The notes under the pieces were generated by a model. The model saw only the letters and a program-made list of their open reading frames with translations, did no database searches and had not been told where the DNA came from. Of a DNA stretch of 64,000 nucleotides, positions 25,958 to 34,899 are shown in pieces; the stretch's first letter is position 1; each line of letters starts with the position of its first letter. The translations under genes and the position numbers were made by a program. Location of the stretch: the NCBI RefSeq assembly GCF_902500215.1, contig NZ_CABVOU010000038.1, positions 35,725-99,724 on the forward strand, read 5' to 3'. The stretch comes from Halomonas lysinitropha. GTDB taxonomy: Bacteria; Pseudomonadota; Gammaproteobacteria; Pseudomonadales; Halomonadaceae.

Positions 25958-25969
25958 GGGAAAACTCCT

Positions 25970-28492
25970 TTACGCGGGGCGAAGCTGCCCGCGTTCCTCG
26001 GTCACGATGATGTCCGGATCCGGGCGGCTGTCGTTGACGAAGCTGCGGAAGCGCTTGAGCTTCTCCGGGTCGTCGATGGCATCGGCCCACTCGCACTGGT
26101 AGGTGTCGATCACGGTCTGCATCTGGCGCTCCAGCTCCTCGCCTATCCCCAGGCGGTCGTCGATGACCACCTCCTGGAGGTAGTCCAGGCCGCCCTCCAG
26201 GTTCTCGCGCCACACCGAGGTGCGCTGCAGGCGATCGGCGGTGCGCACATAGAACATCAGGAAACGGTCGATGAGCTGGATCAGCCGGTCGTCGTCGAGG
26301 TCGGTGGCGAAGAGCTCGGCATGGCGCGGTCGCATGCCGCCGTTGCCACAGACATAGAGGTTCCAGCCGTGCTCGGTGGCGATCACGCCGATGTCCTTGC
26401 CCTGGGCCTCGGCACACTCCCGGGTGCAGCCGGAAACGCCGAACTTGAGCTTGTGGGGCGAGCGCAGGCCCTTGTAGCGATGCTCCAGCCGGATCGCCAT
26501 GCCCACGCTGTCCTGCACCCCGTAGCGACACCAGCTGCTGCCGACGCAGGACTTCACCGTGCGCAGCGACTTGGCGTAGGCGTGGCCGGTCTCGAAGCCG
26601 GCATCGAGCAGCTCGCTCCAGATATCCGGGAGTTCCTCCAGGCGCGCGCCGAAGAGGTCGATGCGCTGGCCGCCGGTGACCTTGGTGTAGAGGGCGTACT
26701 TCTGCGCCACCTTGCCCAGCACTACCAACTTGTCCGGGGTGATCTCGCCGCCGGGCACCCTGGGGACCACCGAATAGGTGCCGTTCTTCTGCATGTTGGC
26801 CATGAAGGTATCGTTGGTGTCCTGCAGCGGGATGTGGGCGGCATCGGTGATCGGCTCGTTGAAGCAGGAGGCGAGAATCGAGGCCACCGCCGGCTTGCAG
26901 ATGTCGCAGCCCAGGCGGTGGGTTGCGGCGTTGCCGTGCTTGTCGATCAGCTCGCCGAAGGTCTTGATGCCCTCGACACGCACGATGTCGTAGAGCCCCT
27001 GCCGGGTGTGGGCGAAGTGCTCGCAGAGGGAATGGTCGACCGCCACGCCGCGGGCTTCCAGCTCGTGCTCCACCACGCTCTTCAGCAGGGCCGCGCAGCC
27101 GCCGCAGCCGGTGCTGGCCTTGGTCTCGCCCTTGACGGTTGTCAGGTCGCTGGCGCCGGTATCCAGGGTTGCGCAGATATCGCCCTTGCTGACGTTATGG
27201 CAGGAGCAGATGGTGGCCGTCTCGGGCAGGGCGTCCGGCCCCAGTGTCGGGGCGCCTTCAATGCTGGGCAGGATCAGCGAGGACGGTTCCTCGGGAAGGT
27301 CCAGGCCATTGCTGTAGTACTGCAGCAGGGTGTCGTAGACGCCGTTGTCGCCCACCAGCATGGCGCCGACCAGTCGCCTGCCGTCAGCGGAGACTACCAG
27401 CTTGCGGTACTGCTGCTTGATCTGGTCGAGGTAGCGGAATACCCGGGCGCCGGGTGTCTGGTTGCCGTGGGCATCGCCGATGGCGCCCACGTCGACACCC
27501 AGCAGCTTGAGCTTGGTGCTCATGTCGGCGCCGCGGAAACTCTCGCCCTGAATGTGATCAAAAGGGGCAAGCAGGGTGTCGGTGGCGACCTTGGCCATCT
27601 GGTAGCCCGGGGCGACCAGGCCGAAGATGCTGTTGTTCCAGAGTGCCACCTCGCCCACGGCGAGAATTGCCGGGTCGCTGGTCAGGCAGCGGTCATCGAT
27701 CACCACGCCACCGCGCTTGCCCATCTCCAGGGCGCTGTTCCGGGCCAGGTCGTCGCGCGGGCGGATGCCGGCGGAGAAGACGATCAGGTCGGCCTCCAGC
27801 ACCTTGTCATCCTGGAAGACCATGCGGTGAGTCGCGTCTTCTCCGTCCTCGATGCGCTGGGTGGCACGCTCGGTGTGTACCTGTACGCCCAGGGCCTCGA
27901 TCTTCTCGCGCAGCAGTTCGCCGCCCTCGCTATCGACCTGCATGGGCATCAGGCGCGGGGCGAACTCCACCACGGCGGTGTCGAGGTTCAGGCCACGCAG
28001 GGCATTGGCCGCTTCCAGCCCCAGCAGACCGCCTCCTACCACCACGCCGGTGGATGCCTGTTCAGCGGCGGTGCGAATGGCGTCCAGGTCGTCCAGGGTG
28101 CGGTAAACCAGGCAGCCGTCACGATCGCTGCCGGGAATCGGCGGCACGAAGGGATAGGAGCCGGTGGCCAGTACCAGGCGGTCGTAGGGGATGCGGCCCT
28201 TGGCGGTCACCACTTCCCCGGCATCGCGGTCGATGGCAGTCACCGCCTCGGCCAGGCGCAGCTCGATGCCGTTGGCGGCATACCAGTCGACGTCGGAGAG
28301 GGCCAGGGAGTCGGCATCGCGGCCGGTAAAGTACTCGGAGAGGTGGACCCGGTCGTAGGCGCGGTGACGCTCCTCGCCGAAGACGGTGATGGCGTAGTGC
28401 GCCGTGGCACCGCGTTCGATCAGCTGCTCGACCAGATGATGGCCGACCATGCCGTTACCGATAATGATAAGTCGTTGGGCTTCGCGGTTCAT
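25970..28492 (-). CDS. nirB: Assimilatory nitrite reductase (NADH) large subunit
   Basis: Siroheme enzyme of 840 residues reducing nitrite to ammonium with NADH in the cytoplasm. Domains in order: FAD and NAD binding (about 1-310; IIGNGMVGHHLVEQL, then VVGGGLLGLEAANAL), BFD-like [2Fe-2S] region (about 420-530; CSCHNVSKGDIC and STGCGGCAALLK), then the nitrite/sulfite reductase ferredoxin-like and siroheme domains with SCVGSSWCRYG and SGCTRECAEAQG, whose four Cys bind the 4Fe-4S/siroheme centre. Its start overlaps the stop of the flavoprotein gene by 4 bp. Expression is probably set by the leader at 29828-29910. Confidence 0.96.
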   Translation of the reverse strand: MNREAQRLIIIGNGMVGHHLVEQLIERGATAHYAITVFGEERHRAYDRVHLSEYFTGRDADSLALSDVDWYAANGIELRLAEAVTAIDRDAGEVVTAKGRIPYDRLVLATGSYPFVPPIPGSDRDGCLVYRTLDDLDAIRTAAEQASTGVVVGGGLLGLEAANALRGLNLDTAVVEFAPRLMPMQVDSEGGELLREKIEALGVQVHTERATQRIEDGEDATHRMVFQDDKVLEADLIVFSAGIRPRDDLARNSALEMGKRGGVVIDDRCLTSDPAILAVGEVALWNNSIFGLVAPGYQMAKVATDTLLAPFDHIQGESFRGADMSTKLKLLGVDVGAIGDAHGNQTPGARVFRYLDQIKQQYRKLVVSADGRRLVGAMLVGDNGVYDTLLQYYSNGLDLPEEPSSLILPSIEGAPTLGPDALPETATICSCHNVSKGDICATLDTGASDLTTVKGETKASTGCGGCAALLKSVVEHELEARGVAVDHSLCEHFAHTRQGLYDIVRVEGIKTFGELIDKHGNAATHRLGCDICKPAVASILASCFNEPITDAAHIPLQDTNDTFMANMQKNGTYSVVPRVPGGEITPDKLVVLGKVAQKYALYTKVTGGQRIDLFGARLEELPDIWSELLDAGFETGHAYAKSLRTVKSCVGSSWCRYGVQDSVGMAIRLEHRYKGLRSPHKLKFGVSGCTRECAEAQGKDIGVIATEHGWNLYVCGNGGMRPRHAELFATDLDDDRLIQLIDRFLMFYVRTADRLQRTSVWRENLEGGLDYLQEVVIDDRLGIGEELERQMQTVIDTYQCEWADAIDDPEKLKRFRSFVNDSRPDPDIIVTEERGQLRPA

Positions 28493-29805
28493 GCGGCCTC
28501 CTTGACGGGGCGGTCCAGGGTGTCGGAATCGGTGCCGGTGTGGTGGGCATCGAGCAGGGCATCGGCATCGGCCGAGCCGAGCAGCAGCGCCTGGCGACAG
28601 GCGGTAAGATCGCTGCCCGCCTGGGCCTGGGTGAACAGCCAGGGGCCCATGGCGGTGTCGCCGTAGAGGATGGCGCCCTCGAGGCGTCCATCGCGCAGCA
28701 GTAGACGGCGGTAGTCGCCCTGCTCGGGGTCGTGGTAGGCGAGCACCTCATGGCCGGGAGCGGCCTCGGTGGGGCCGAAGGCAAACAGCGAGATGCCGCT
28801 GATCTTGAGCTTGGTGGCGCTGGGCTGCTCGCGATAACCGGCCACGTCGTCACCGCACAGGGCCGCGGCCAGTACTTCGACCTGGCGCCAGATCGGCTCC
28901 ACCAGCCCGTAGGTGGTGCCCTCGAACTGGCAGCACTCGCCCAGGGCATGGATCGAGGCATCGGAAGTGGTCAGGGTGTCGTCGACCACGATGGCCCGGT
29001 CGACGTCGAGTCCGGCACGCTGGCCCAGCTCGGCATTGGGGGTGATGCCCGCCGCCACCACCACGCAGTCGGCGGCCAGGCGCCGCCCATCCTCCAGATG
29101 GATGGCGACCACCCGACCCGCCTTGTCCCCCTCCAGGGCGGCAAGACGAGCCTCGGTGTGGATCCTGAGGCCGCGGCTGACGAGCTCGGCCTCCAGCAGG
29201 TCGGCGGCGGTGGCATCGAGATGGCGGTTCATCAGTCGGCTCGAGCGTTGCAGCAGGCTGACGTCCAGGCCGGGTCCCTTGCTCTGTCCGGTTTTACGCA
29301 ACCCCTCGGCCGCCTCCAGGCCGAGAAGACCGCCACCGATCACCACGGCGTGCCCTCCCTGCCCGGCGGCTTCGGTCAGGGTCGCGACATCCTCGAGGTC
29401 GCGAAAGCCATGGACACCCGCAAGCTCGATGCCGGGGACTGCCGGCATGGTGGGACGCGAGCCGGTCGCCAGCACCAGGCGGTGGTAATCAAGGATGCGA
29501 CCGGCGTCGGTGGTCAGCCGGTGATGAGCGCATTCGATCGACGTGACCCGTTCGCCGAGCACCAGCTCGATGCCCTGATCGGCGTACCAGGTGGCTTCGC
29601 GCAGGGTGAGGGCCTCGCGCTCCATCTCCCCGGCCAGCCAGGGCGAGAGCAGGATGCGGTTGTAGGCGGCAGCCGACTCATCACCGATCACGGTGATCCG
29701 CGCGGGGCGGTCCGGTCGCTCGAGCAGGGCCTCGACCAGCCGGTGGCCGGCCATGCCATTGCCGATGATCACCAGGTGTTCGGTCTTGTGCAGGGCTGGG
29801 TGCAT
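28489..29805 (-). CDS. FAD/NAD(P)-dependent oxidoreductase, NasC-like nitrate reductase electron-transfer protein
   Basis: Flavoprotein of 438 residues. Two Rossmann motifs are visible: FAD site VIIGNGMAGHRLVEALL near the N-terminus and NAD site VVIGGGLLGLEAAEGL near residue 150, with the C-terminal FAD contact STLTTSDASIHALGEC. It resembles the N-terminal part of NirB and matches proteins that pass electrons from NADH to the NasA catalytic subunit. No [2Fe-2S] domain is attached; NasA here carries its own. ATG 29805 follows GGAGGTGCC. It is the first gene of an operon with nirB and nirD, directly behind a leader attenuator. Confidence 0.82.
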   Translation of the reverse strand: MHPALHKTEHLVIIGNGMAGHRLVEALLERPDRPARITVIGDESAAAYNRILLSPWLAGEMEREALTLREATWYADQGIELVLGERVTSIECAHHRLTTDAGRILDYHRLVLATGSRPTMPAVPGIELAGVHGFRDLEDVATLTEAAGQGGHAVVIGGGLLGLEAAEGLRKTGQSKGPGLDVSLLQRSSRLMNRHLDATAADLLEAELVSRGLRIHTEARLAALEGDKAGRVVAIHLEDGRRLAADCVVVAAGITPNAELGQRAGLDVDRAIVVDDTLTTSDASIHALGECCQFEGTTYGLVEPIWRQVEVLAAALCGDDVAGYREQPSATKLKISGISLFAFGPTEAAPGHEVLAYHDPEQGDYRRLLLRDGRLEGAILYGDTAMGPWLFTQAQAGSDLTACRQALLLGSADADALLDAHHTGTDSDTLDRPVKEAA

Positions 29806-29827
29806 GATCTGGCACCTCCGGTGTGAC

Positions 29828-29878
29828 AAAAAAAGACGCCTCTGCGCTATCCCGGCATCGGGTAGCACTGAGACGTCT
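29828..29878 (-). terminator. Leader attenuator of the flavoprotein-nirB-nirD operon
   Basis: On the minus strand a long stem-loop pairs AGACGTCTC (29878-29870) with GAGGCGTCT (29842-29834), contains an inner CCCG-ATGC-CGGG hairpin, and is followed at once by U7. It stands 22 bp before the first start codon of the operon, so transcription would stop unless it is prevented from folding. This is the position of the terminator controlled by NasR or NasT in nitrate assimilation operons. Confidence 0.82.
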
Positions 29879-29910
29879 TCGTCTGGGATGGGCAATCACC
29901 GTTGATCGCC
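29871..29910 (-). promoter_or_regulatory. Candidate NasT (ANTAR) antiterminator hairpins
   Basis: P1 (29891-29910) is GGCGATC-AACGGT-GATTGCC, a 7-bp stem closing a six-base loop with A at position 1 and G at position 4, the known ANTAR recognition pattern. P2 (29871-29884) is AGACG-AAGA-CGTCT; it shares CGTCT with the 5' arm of the terminator, so the two folds are mutually exclusive. P2 does not show a perfect AnnGnn hexaloop. The gene for the ANTAR protein NasT lies about 1.2 kb upstream. Confidence 0.7.
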
Positions 29911-29934
29911 GTTATTACTCATTAGAGAGACAAG

Positions 29935-29959
29935 AACCCGGCCAAAAGGCCGGGTTTTT
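29935..29959 (+). terminator. Stem-loop with U tract between nasS and the nirB operon leader
   Basis: AACCCGGCC-AAAA-GGCCGGGTT (9-bp perfect stem) runs into TTTTT on the plus strand, while on the minus strand it lies 80 bp after the nasS stop and is followed only by CTTGTCT. It may end nasTS transcripts inefficiently. Its stronger side faces the plus strand, where no gene is seen. Confidence 0.55.
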
Positions 29960-30039
29960 AATATTTATTCTATTCTTTCAATAGCTTGATGTTGCCAGAG
30001 CGGGTCGATGGATCATCGTGCGCCTAGGCTGACCGCACA

Positions 30040-31071
30040 TTACTGGTGCAGGGCAGCGTCGAAATGCACGGGGGCGTGGCACTCGTGCAAGGTGCGGATA
30101 TCGAGCGCTCGGCCCTTGGCGTGCAGGTGACGTTGCAACGCCTCGGCGATCCGGCCCATGGCCTCGACGTCGGGGCGCAGCAGGTCGTCACCGAAGAGGC
30201 GTTGGAGAATCGGTGCCTGCCCTGAGGGCAGGCTGTCGAGATGGCTGACCGAGCGATCCAGGTAGGGCGGCAGCGCGAGCCAATCGAGAGCCTGGCGACG
30301 GTGTTCCGGGGTCGCGGTGAGCCAGTCGCTGGCATTGTTCAGCGCACGCAGCAGGGCGGCGAGCGTGGCCGGGTAGCGTCGTGCCCAGGAACGGGTCACG
30401 CCCAATACCTTCTCGGGGTGGTCGGGCCACAGCTGGGCGCCGCTGGCCACCAGCCGGCCAACCCCCTCGTGCTCGGCGAGGCTGCCCCAGGGTTCGCCGA
30501 CACAGAAGCCGTCGATCCGACCCTCGCGCAGGGCGGCTACCATGCGCGGCGGCGGCAGGGCGATCAGGTCAATGTCGCGATCGGCGGCGAGCCCGCCCAG
30601 GGCCAGCCACTCGCGCAGCAGGAAATGCTGGCAGGAGAAGGGGTAGACCATGGCCAGGCGGAGCCGCGCCGCGTCGGGGTGGCGGGCCAGCCACTCGCCG
30701 AGGGCGCGGGCGCTTTCGGCCGGGTCATCGCCCAGCGCCGCCCCGCTCTGCTCGCACAGCCGCGTGGCGAGCACGAGGGTGTTGCCGTTATGGCTGAGGG
30801 TGGCGGGTGCCAGGGTGTCGCAGGGGGCGCGCTCCATGCCCAGGCTCATGGCGAGCGGCAGGGGCGCAAGCATGTGGGCACCATCGAGCAGGCCGGCCGC
30901 GACCTTGTCGCGCAGCGTCGACCAGGCGTTCTCCCGTGACAGCGTGACCTCCAGGCCCTGCTCGGTGAAGAAGCCCTGTTCCCGGGCCACGATCAACAGC
31001 ACCGCATCGATGAGGGGGATAAAGCCGAGCGTTAGACGCTCGAGTTCCGGCGTCGTGGCAGTTTCTCTCAT
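30040..31071 (-). CDS. nasS: Nitrate-sensing protein NasS (NrtA/CmpA-like, cytoplasmic)
   Basis: Protein of 343 residues of the nitrate/bicarbonate-binding family (GFIPLIDAVLLIVAREQGFF, FCVGEPWGSLAEH) but without a signal peptide, so it stays in the cytoplasm. In NasST systems NasS binds nitrate or nitrite and, when ligand-free, sequesters the antiterminator NasT. Start set at ATG 31071, which overlaps the nasT stop by 4 bp; a longer in-frame upstream reading is only a shadow of nasT. Genetic linkage to nasT, nasA and nirB supports the assignment. Confidence 0.9.
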   Translation of the reverse strand: MRETATTPELERLTLGFIPLIDAVLLIVAREQGFFTEQGLEVTLSRENAWSTLRDKVAAGLLDGAHMLAPLPLAMSLGMERAPCDTLAPATLSHNGNTLVLATRLCEQSGAALGDDPAESARALGEWLARHPDAARLRLAMVYPFSCQHFLLREWLALGGLAADRDIDLIALPPPRMVAALREGRIDGFCVGEPWGSLAEHEGVGRLVASGAQLWPDHPEKVLGVTRSWARRYPATLAALLRALNNASDWLTATPEHRRQALDWLALPPYLDRSVSHLDSLPSGQAPILQRLFGDDLLRPDVEAMGRIAEALQRHLHAKGRALDIRTLHECHAPVHFDAALHQ

Positions 31072-31673
31072 GACAATGACCCCTTGTCCAGGCGCTCCAG
31101 GATGTCGATGACGCTGTCGGCCACCTCGGCGATGCGCTGGCCGCGGTCCATGGCGATCTTGCGCAGCATGCGGTAGGCCTGCTCCTCGTCGCAGTCCTGG
31201 TGTTTCATCAGCAGACCCTTGGCGCGTTCGATGCGCTTGCGGTCGGCGAGCTGGTTGCGTGCCTTGTCGAGCTCCTGACGCATCGATTGAAAGGCGTCGA
31301 AACGGGCGATAGCGACCTCGATGATCGCCTTGACCCGGCCGGGCACCAGGCCGTCGACCACGTAGGCGCTGACGCCGGACTTCAGCGCCGCCTGCATGGT
31401 GTCGGGGTCGTGCTGGTCGGCGAAGAACACTACTGGGCGGGGGTTCTCGCGGTTGAGCAGTGCCATGCTGTCGAGGGTGTCGCGGTCGGGTGATTCCATG
31501 TCGATGATCACCACGTCGGGTTGGTGACGGGCGACCATCTCGTTGAGGCTGGCCGGGCTTTGCAGCCGACAGGCCACTTCGTGACCTTCCACGGTCAGGG
31601 CCTCCTCGACCATGGCGGCGCGCACGAGCTCGTCGTCGACCAGCAGGATCTTCAAGGGTGGGGGCATTGGCAT
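31068..31673 (-). CDS. nasT: ANTAR-domain antitermination regulator NasT
   Basis: RNA-binding regulator of 201 residues. An N-terminal receiver-like domain (LKILLVDDE, putative phosphoacceptor Asp58 in VVIIDMESPD) is followed by a coiled-coil linker and a C-terminal ANTAR domain (about 138-190; RIERAKGLLMKHQDCDEEQAYRMLRKIA quoted in part: AKGLLM, EEQAYRML). It lets transcription pass leader terminators of nitrate assimilation genes when NasS binds nitrate. ATG 31673 is preferred by homology of the N-terminus; an ATG two codons later is possible. It diverges from nasA. Confidence 0.92.
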   Translation of the reverse strand: MPMPPPLKILLVDDELVRAAMVEEALTVEGHEVACRLQSPASLNEMVARHQPDVVIIDMESPDRDTLDSMALLNRENPRPVVFFADQHDPDTMQAALKSGVSAYVVDGLVPGRVKAIIEVAIARFDAFQSMRQELDKARNQLADRKRIERAKGLLMKHQDCDEEQAYRMLRKIAMDRGQRIAEVADSVIDILERLDKGSLS

Positions 31674-31939
31674 CGCTCGTCGTTTGGCGTCTGACACACC
31701 GAAAGCAAGATGCATTCCAGATCCGCCTTTTGCCCGCGGTGAGCGGTCTTGGCGATGCGGCGACACCGCAGGATCGCTTCATGCTGCACTGCAGTGGTGC
31801 GGGTTCTCGATCGGACGAGTTGCAAGTGGTGCAAGCGGGGTACCCATGTCGGGATCCGCTTGTCTCGCGGGCAGGCTAACCCATAAGGATGGCGGGCATT
31901 TTCGTTGCCTGGCACATGGCTTGCTTCAGGTAGAGACAT

Positions 31940-32027
31940 CAAGCCGGGTGGCTAGGCGGTCATCCCGGCGGCAAATGGCAACGACGCCCACCTGCGCCTT
32001 CCCGACCGGGACGACGCGGTGGGCGTC
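31940..32027 (+). promoter_or_regulatory. Attenuator-like leader of nasA
   Basis: A stem GACGCCCACC/GGTGGGCGTC (31983-31992 with 32018-32027, 10 perfect bp) encloses an inner CCC-GACC-GGG hairpin and is followed by TTCGCTT. It ends 43 bp before nasA. Upstream, GCCGGGTGGC pairs with GTCATCCCGGC around a six-base loop TAGGCG (about 31953-31979, one bulge). The arrangement parallels the nirB-operon leader and suggests NasT control, but the loop lacks the A at position 1 and the U tract is poor. The rest of the 397-bp nasT-nasA gap holds no gene. Confidence 0.5.
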
Positions 32028-32070
32028 TTCGCTTGCCCGGTCATACCCGGCAAGCCTCGAGGAGGTCGAC

Positions 32071-34818
32071 ATGCAACAGGCCCGAACCACCTGTCCCTAC
32101 TGCGGCGTCGGCTGTGGTGTTCTTGCCCAGGTGGACGATGAGCGGATTGTCCATGTGGAGGGGGACGGCGAGCACCCGGCCAACTACGGTCGCCTGTGCG
32201 TCAAGGGCTCGGCCCTGCACGAGACGCTGGGCGATCACGGCCGCTTGACCCGGCCACGGGTCGACGGCGTCGAGGTCGACTGGGACACCGCGCTGGACAG
32301 CGTGGCCACGCGCCTGGCGGCTATCCGCGAGACGCAGGGGGCGGCGGCGATTGGCGCCTATCTCTCCGGACAGCTGCTCACCGAGGACTACTACGTCGCC
32401 AACAAGCTGTTCAAGGGCTTCGTCGGCACGCCGCATCTCGACACCAACTCACGGCTGTGCATGGCCTCCGCGGTGGCCGCCCACAAGCGTGCCTTCGGTG
32501 CCGACGCCGTGCCGTGCTGCTACGAGGATCTGGAAGAAGCCGAACTGGTGGTGCTGGTGGGCTCGAACCTGGCCTGGAATCACCCTGTGCTCTACCAGCG
32601 CCTCAAGACCGCCAAGACCCGCAACCCGCTGCTGCGCGTGGTGGTGATCGACCCGCGCGTCACCGATAGCTGCGAGATCGCCGACCTCTACCTGGGCCTG
32701 GCGCCGGGCAGCGACGGCCGGCTGTTCACCGGCCTGCTGGCCAGGATGGCCGATACCAACAAGCTCGATCGGGTCTATCTCGACCGCCACACTGCCGGCC
32801 TCGAGGAGGCGCTGGCCGCGGCGCGTGAGGAGGACACCACGGTGGAGGGAATCGCCGCCGACTGTGATCTCGACCCGGAGCGGCTGGAGACCTTCTACTA
32901 CTGGTTCACCACCCAACTGCATGTGGTGACGCTCTTCTCCCAGGGCATCAACCAGTCCTCCAGCGGCACCGACAAGGGCAACGCCATCATCAACTGTCAC
33001 CTGGCGGGCGGCAAGATCGGCCTGCCCGGCGCCGGACCCTTTTCCATCACCGGCCAACCCAACGCCATGGGAGGTCGCGAGGTGGGCGGGCTGGCCAACC
33101 AGCTCGCCGCCCACATGGACTACCCCACGCCCGGCGCCATCGACCGGGTGACCCGTTTCTGGGCGACCCAGAACCTGGTGCCGACCCTGCCGGACGGGCC
33201 CGGCTACAAGGCGTTGGCGCTCTTCGAGGCCATCGAGCGCGGCGAGGTGCAGGCGGTGTGGATCATGGCCACCAATCCGGCGGTGAGCATGCCCGATGCC
33301 AACCGCGTGCGTCGTGCCCTGGCGCGCTGCCCGCTGGTGATCGTCTCCGAGTGCGCGGCCGCCACCGACCTGCTGCCCTATGCCGACATCGTGCTGCCCG
33401 CCTCCGGCTGGTCCGAGAAGGATGGCACCGTGACCAACTCCGAGCGCTGCATCTCGCGCCAGCGCGGCCTTCTGTCGCCGCCGGGAGAGGCACGCCACGA
33501 CTGGTGGATCATCACCGAGGTGGCCAGGCGGTTGGGCTTTGGCGAGGCCTTTGCCTATACCCATCCCGCCGAGATCTTCGACGAGCATGCGCAGCTCTCG
33601 GGCTTCGAGAACCCTTCTCACACCCCGGGCGAGGGGTCGCGGCTATTCGATATTTCCGCCCTGGCCGGGCTCGACCGCGCCGCCTATGACGCCCTGGCGC
33701 CCATCCAGTGGCCGGTGACGGCCGACGCCCCCCATGGCACCGCACGCTTGTTCGAGACGGGTTGCTTCGCGACACCGGATGGGCGAGCCAGACTGGTGCC
33801 GGTGCGGCCACGCGGCCCCGCGAAGACGCTCGTCCCGGCCCGTCCGCTACGGCTCAATACCGGCCGGGTACGCGACCAGTGGCACACCATGACGCGCACC
33901 GGCCGGGCACCGCGACTGATGAATCACCGCGCCGAACCCTTCATCGAAGTCCATCCGGACGATGCCGCCTCCCATGGGATCGTGGACCAGCAGCTGGCGC
34001 GGCTCGTAGGCGCCGGCGGTGACTACGTCGGCCGGGCACGCCTCTCCCGGGCCCAGCGCCGCGGTGAGCTCTTCGTTCCCATGCACTGGACCGACCAGTT
34101 CAGCAGCAGGGCGCGTATGGGCGCCTTGCTCGAGGGTCACGTCGATCCGCTGTCGGGCCAGCCAGAATCCAAGCATGGTGCCGTTTCCCTCGCGCCCCTG
34201 GCCTGTGGTTGGGAAGCGACCCTGCTGGTCGCCGATGACCTCGCCGTCGAGCCGTTCTGGTGCGACGAGGTCGACTACTGGGCACGCATCCCCCTGGCCC
34301 GGGCGCAGCGCTGGCAGCTGGCCGGCGACGAGGCACGCGACTGGCTGGCCTGGGTAGCCCAGCGGCTGACGGTGCCAGCGTCGCTGTGGTGTGACGACCC
34401 GGCCCAAGGCCGGCTGCGGGCGGCGGGCATCGAGGAAGGGCATCTGCGCTGGTGGCTGATGGTGGGGCCGCCCGCCGAGCTACCCGGCCTGGCCTGGCTC
34501 GATAAGCGCTTCGCCGAGGCCGCCCTGGGCGAGGCGCTGTCCACGGGGGAGAGGCGTCGGCTGCTGGCCGGCTGCGACGACGGGGCCGGCGACAGCGGTC
34601 CGCTGGTCTGCAGTTGTCACCAGGTAGGCGAGGGGGCCATCGTCGCCGCCATCCGCAGGGGGGATGCCAGCGTCGAGGCGTTGGGCGCCCGCCTCGCCTG
34701 CGGCACCCAGTGCGGCAGCTGCATCCCCGAGCTTAAATCGCTTATCGAAGGAAGTGCCGAAGAGGAGGGGACCCATGCGTGCGTCACGTCGCAGCCCCAA
34801 GCCGCCGATATCGATTGA
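32071..34818 (+). CDS. nasA: Assimilatory nitrate reductase catalytic subunit
   Basis: Cytoplasmic molybdenum enzyme reducing nitrate to nitrite; 915 residues. The N-terminal [4Fe-4S] ligands are Cys8, Cys11, Cys15 and Cys43 (TCPYCGVGCGV, GRLCVKG). The bis-MGD-binding molybdopterin oxidoreductase domains fill most of the protein (GSNLAWNHPVLYQRL, INQSSSGTDKGNAI, CHLAGGKIGLPGAGPFS), and a molydopterin-binding domain follows from about residue 590. The C-terminus carries a BFD-like [2Fe-2S] domain (CSCHQVGEGAIV, CGTQCGSC), typical of NasA. ATG 32071 follows GGAGGTCGAC. Divergent from nasT; its leader may be a NasT target. Confidence 0.96.
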   Translation: MQQARTTCPYCGVGCGVLAQVDDERIVHVEGDGEHPANYGRLCVKGSALHETLGDHGRLTRPRVDGVEVDWDTALDSVATRLAAIRETQGAAAIGAYLSGQLLTEDYYVANKLFKGFVGTPHLDTNSRLCMASAVAAHKRAFGADAVPCCYEDLEEAELVVLVGSNLAWNHPVLYQRLKTAKTRNPLLRVVVIDPRVTDSCEIADLYLGLAPGSDGRLFTGLLARMADTNKLDRVYLDRHTAGLEEALAAAREEDTTVEGIAADCDLDPERLETFYYWFTTQLHVVTLFSQGINQSSSGTDKGNAIINCHLAGGKIGLPGAGPFSITGQPNAMGGREVGGLANQLAAHMDYPTPGAIDRVTRFWATQNLVPTLPDGPGYKALALFEAIERGEVQAVWIMATNPAVSMPDANRVRRALARCPLVIVSECAAATDLLPYADIVLPASGWSEKDGTVTNSERCISRQRGLLSPPGEARHDWWIITEVARRLGFGEAFAYTHPAEIFDEHAQLSGFENPSHTPGEGSRLFDISALAGLDRAAYDALAPIQWPVTADAPHGTARLFETGCFATPDGRARLVPVRPRGPAKTLVPARPLRLNTGRVRDQWHTMTRTGRAPRLMNHRAEPFIEVHPDDAASHGIVDQQLARLVGAGGDYVGRARLSRAQRRGELFVPMHWTDQFSSRARMGALLEGHVDPLSGQPESKHGAVSLAPLACGWEATLLVADDLAVEPFWCDEVDYWARIPLARAQRWQLAGDEARDWLAWVAQRLTVPASLWCDDPAQGRLRAAGIEEGHLRWWLMVGPPAELPGLAWLDKRFAEAALGEALSTGERRRLLAGCDDGAGDSGPLVCSCHQVGEGAIVAAIRRGDASVEALGARLACGTQCGSCIPELKSLIEGSAEEEGTHACVTSQPQAADID

Positions 34819-34899
34819 TTTAGTCCTGCGTGTGGGCGGCTGACACGTCTCGCCGGGGGACGGGTCGTTGGCTCTTCGATCGCCTGGATCGAGGGTCCG

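Noticed and set aside
25544..28666. A 1040-codon open frame on the plus strand over nirD-nirB
   Set aside because: It is the antisense shadow of nirB/nirD, which match known families throughout; GC-rich third positions keep the opposite strand open.
29957..30039. Possible sigma-54 promoter (TGGCA...AGCT) before the nirB operon leader
   Set aside because: The GG and GC elements are one base too close for the -24/-12 spacing and the -12 TTGC is not present.
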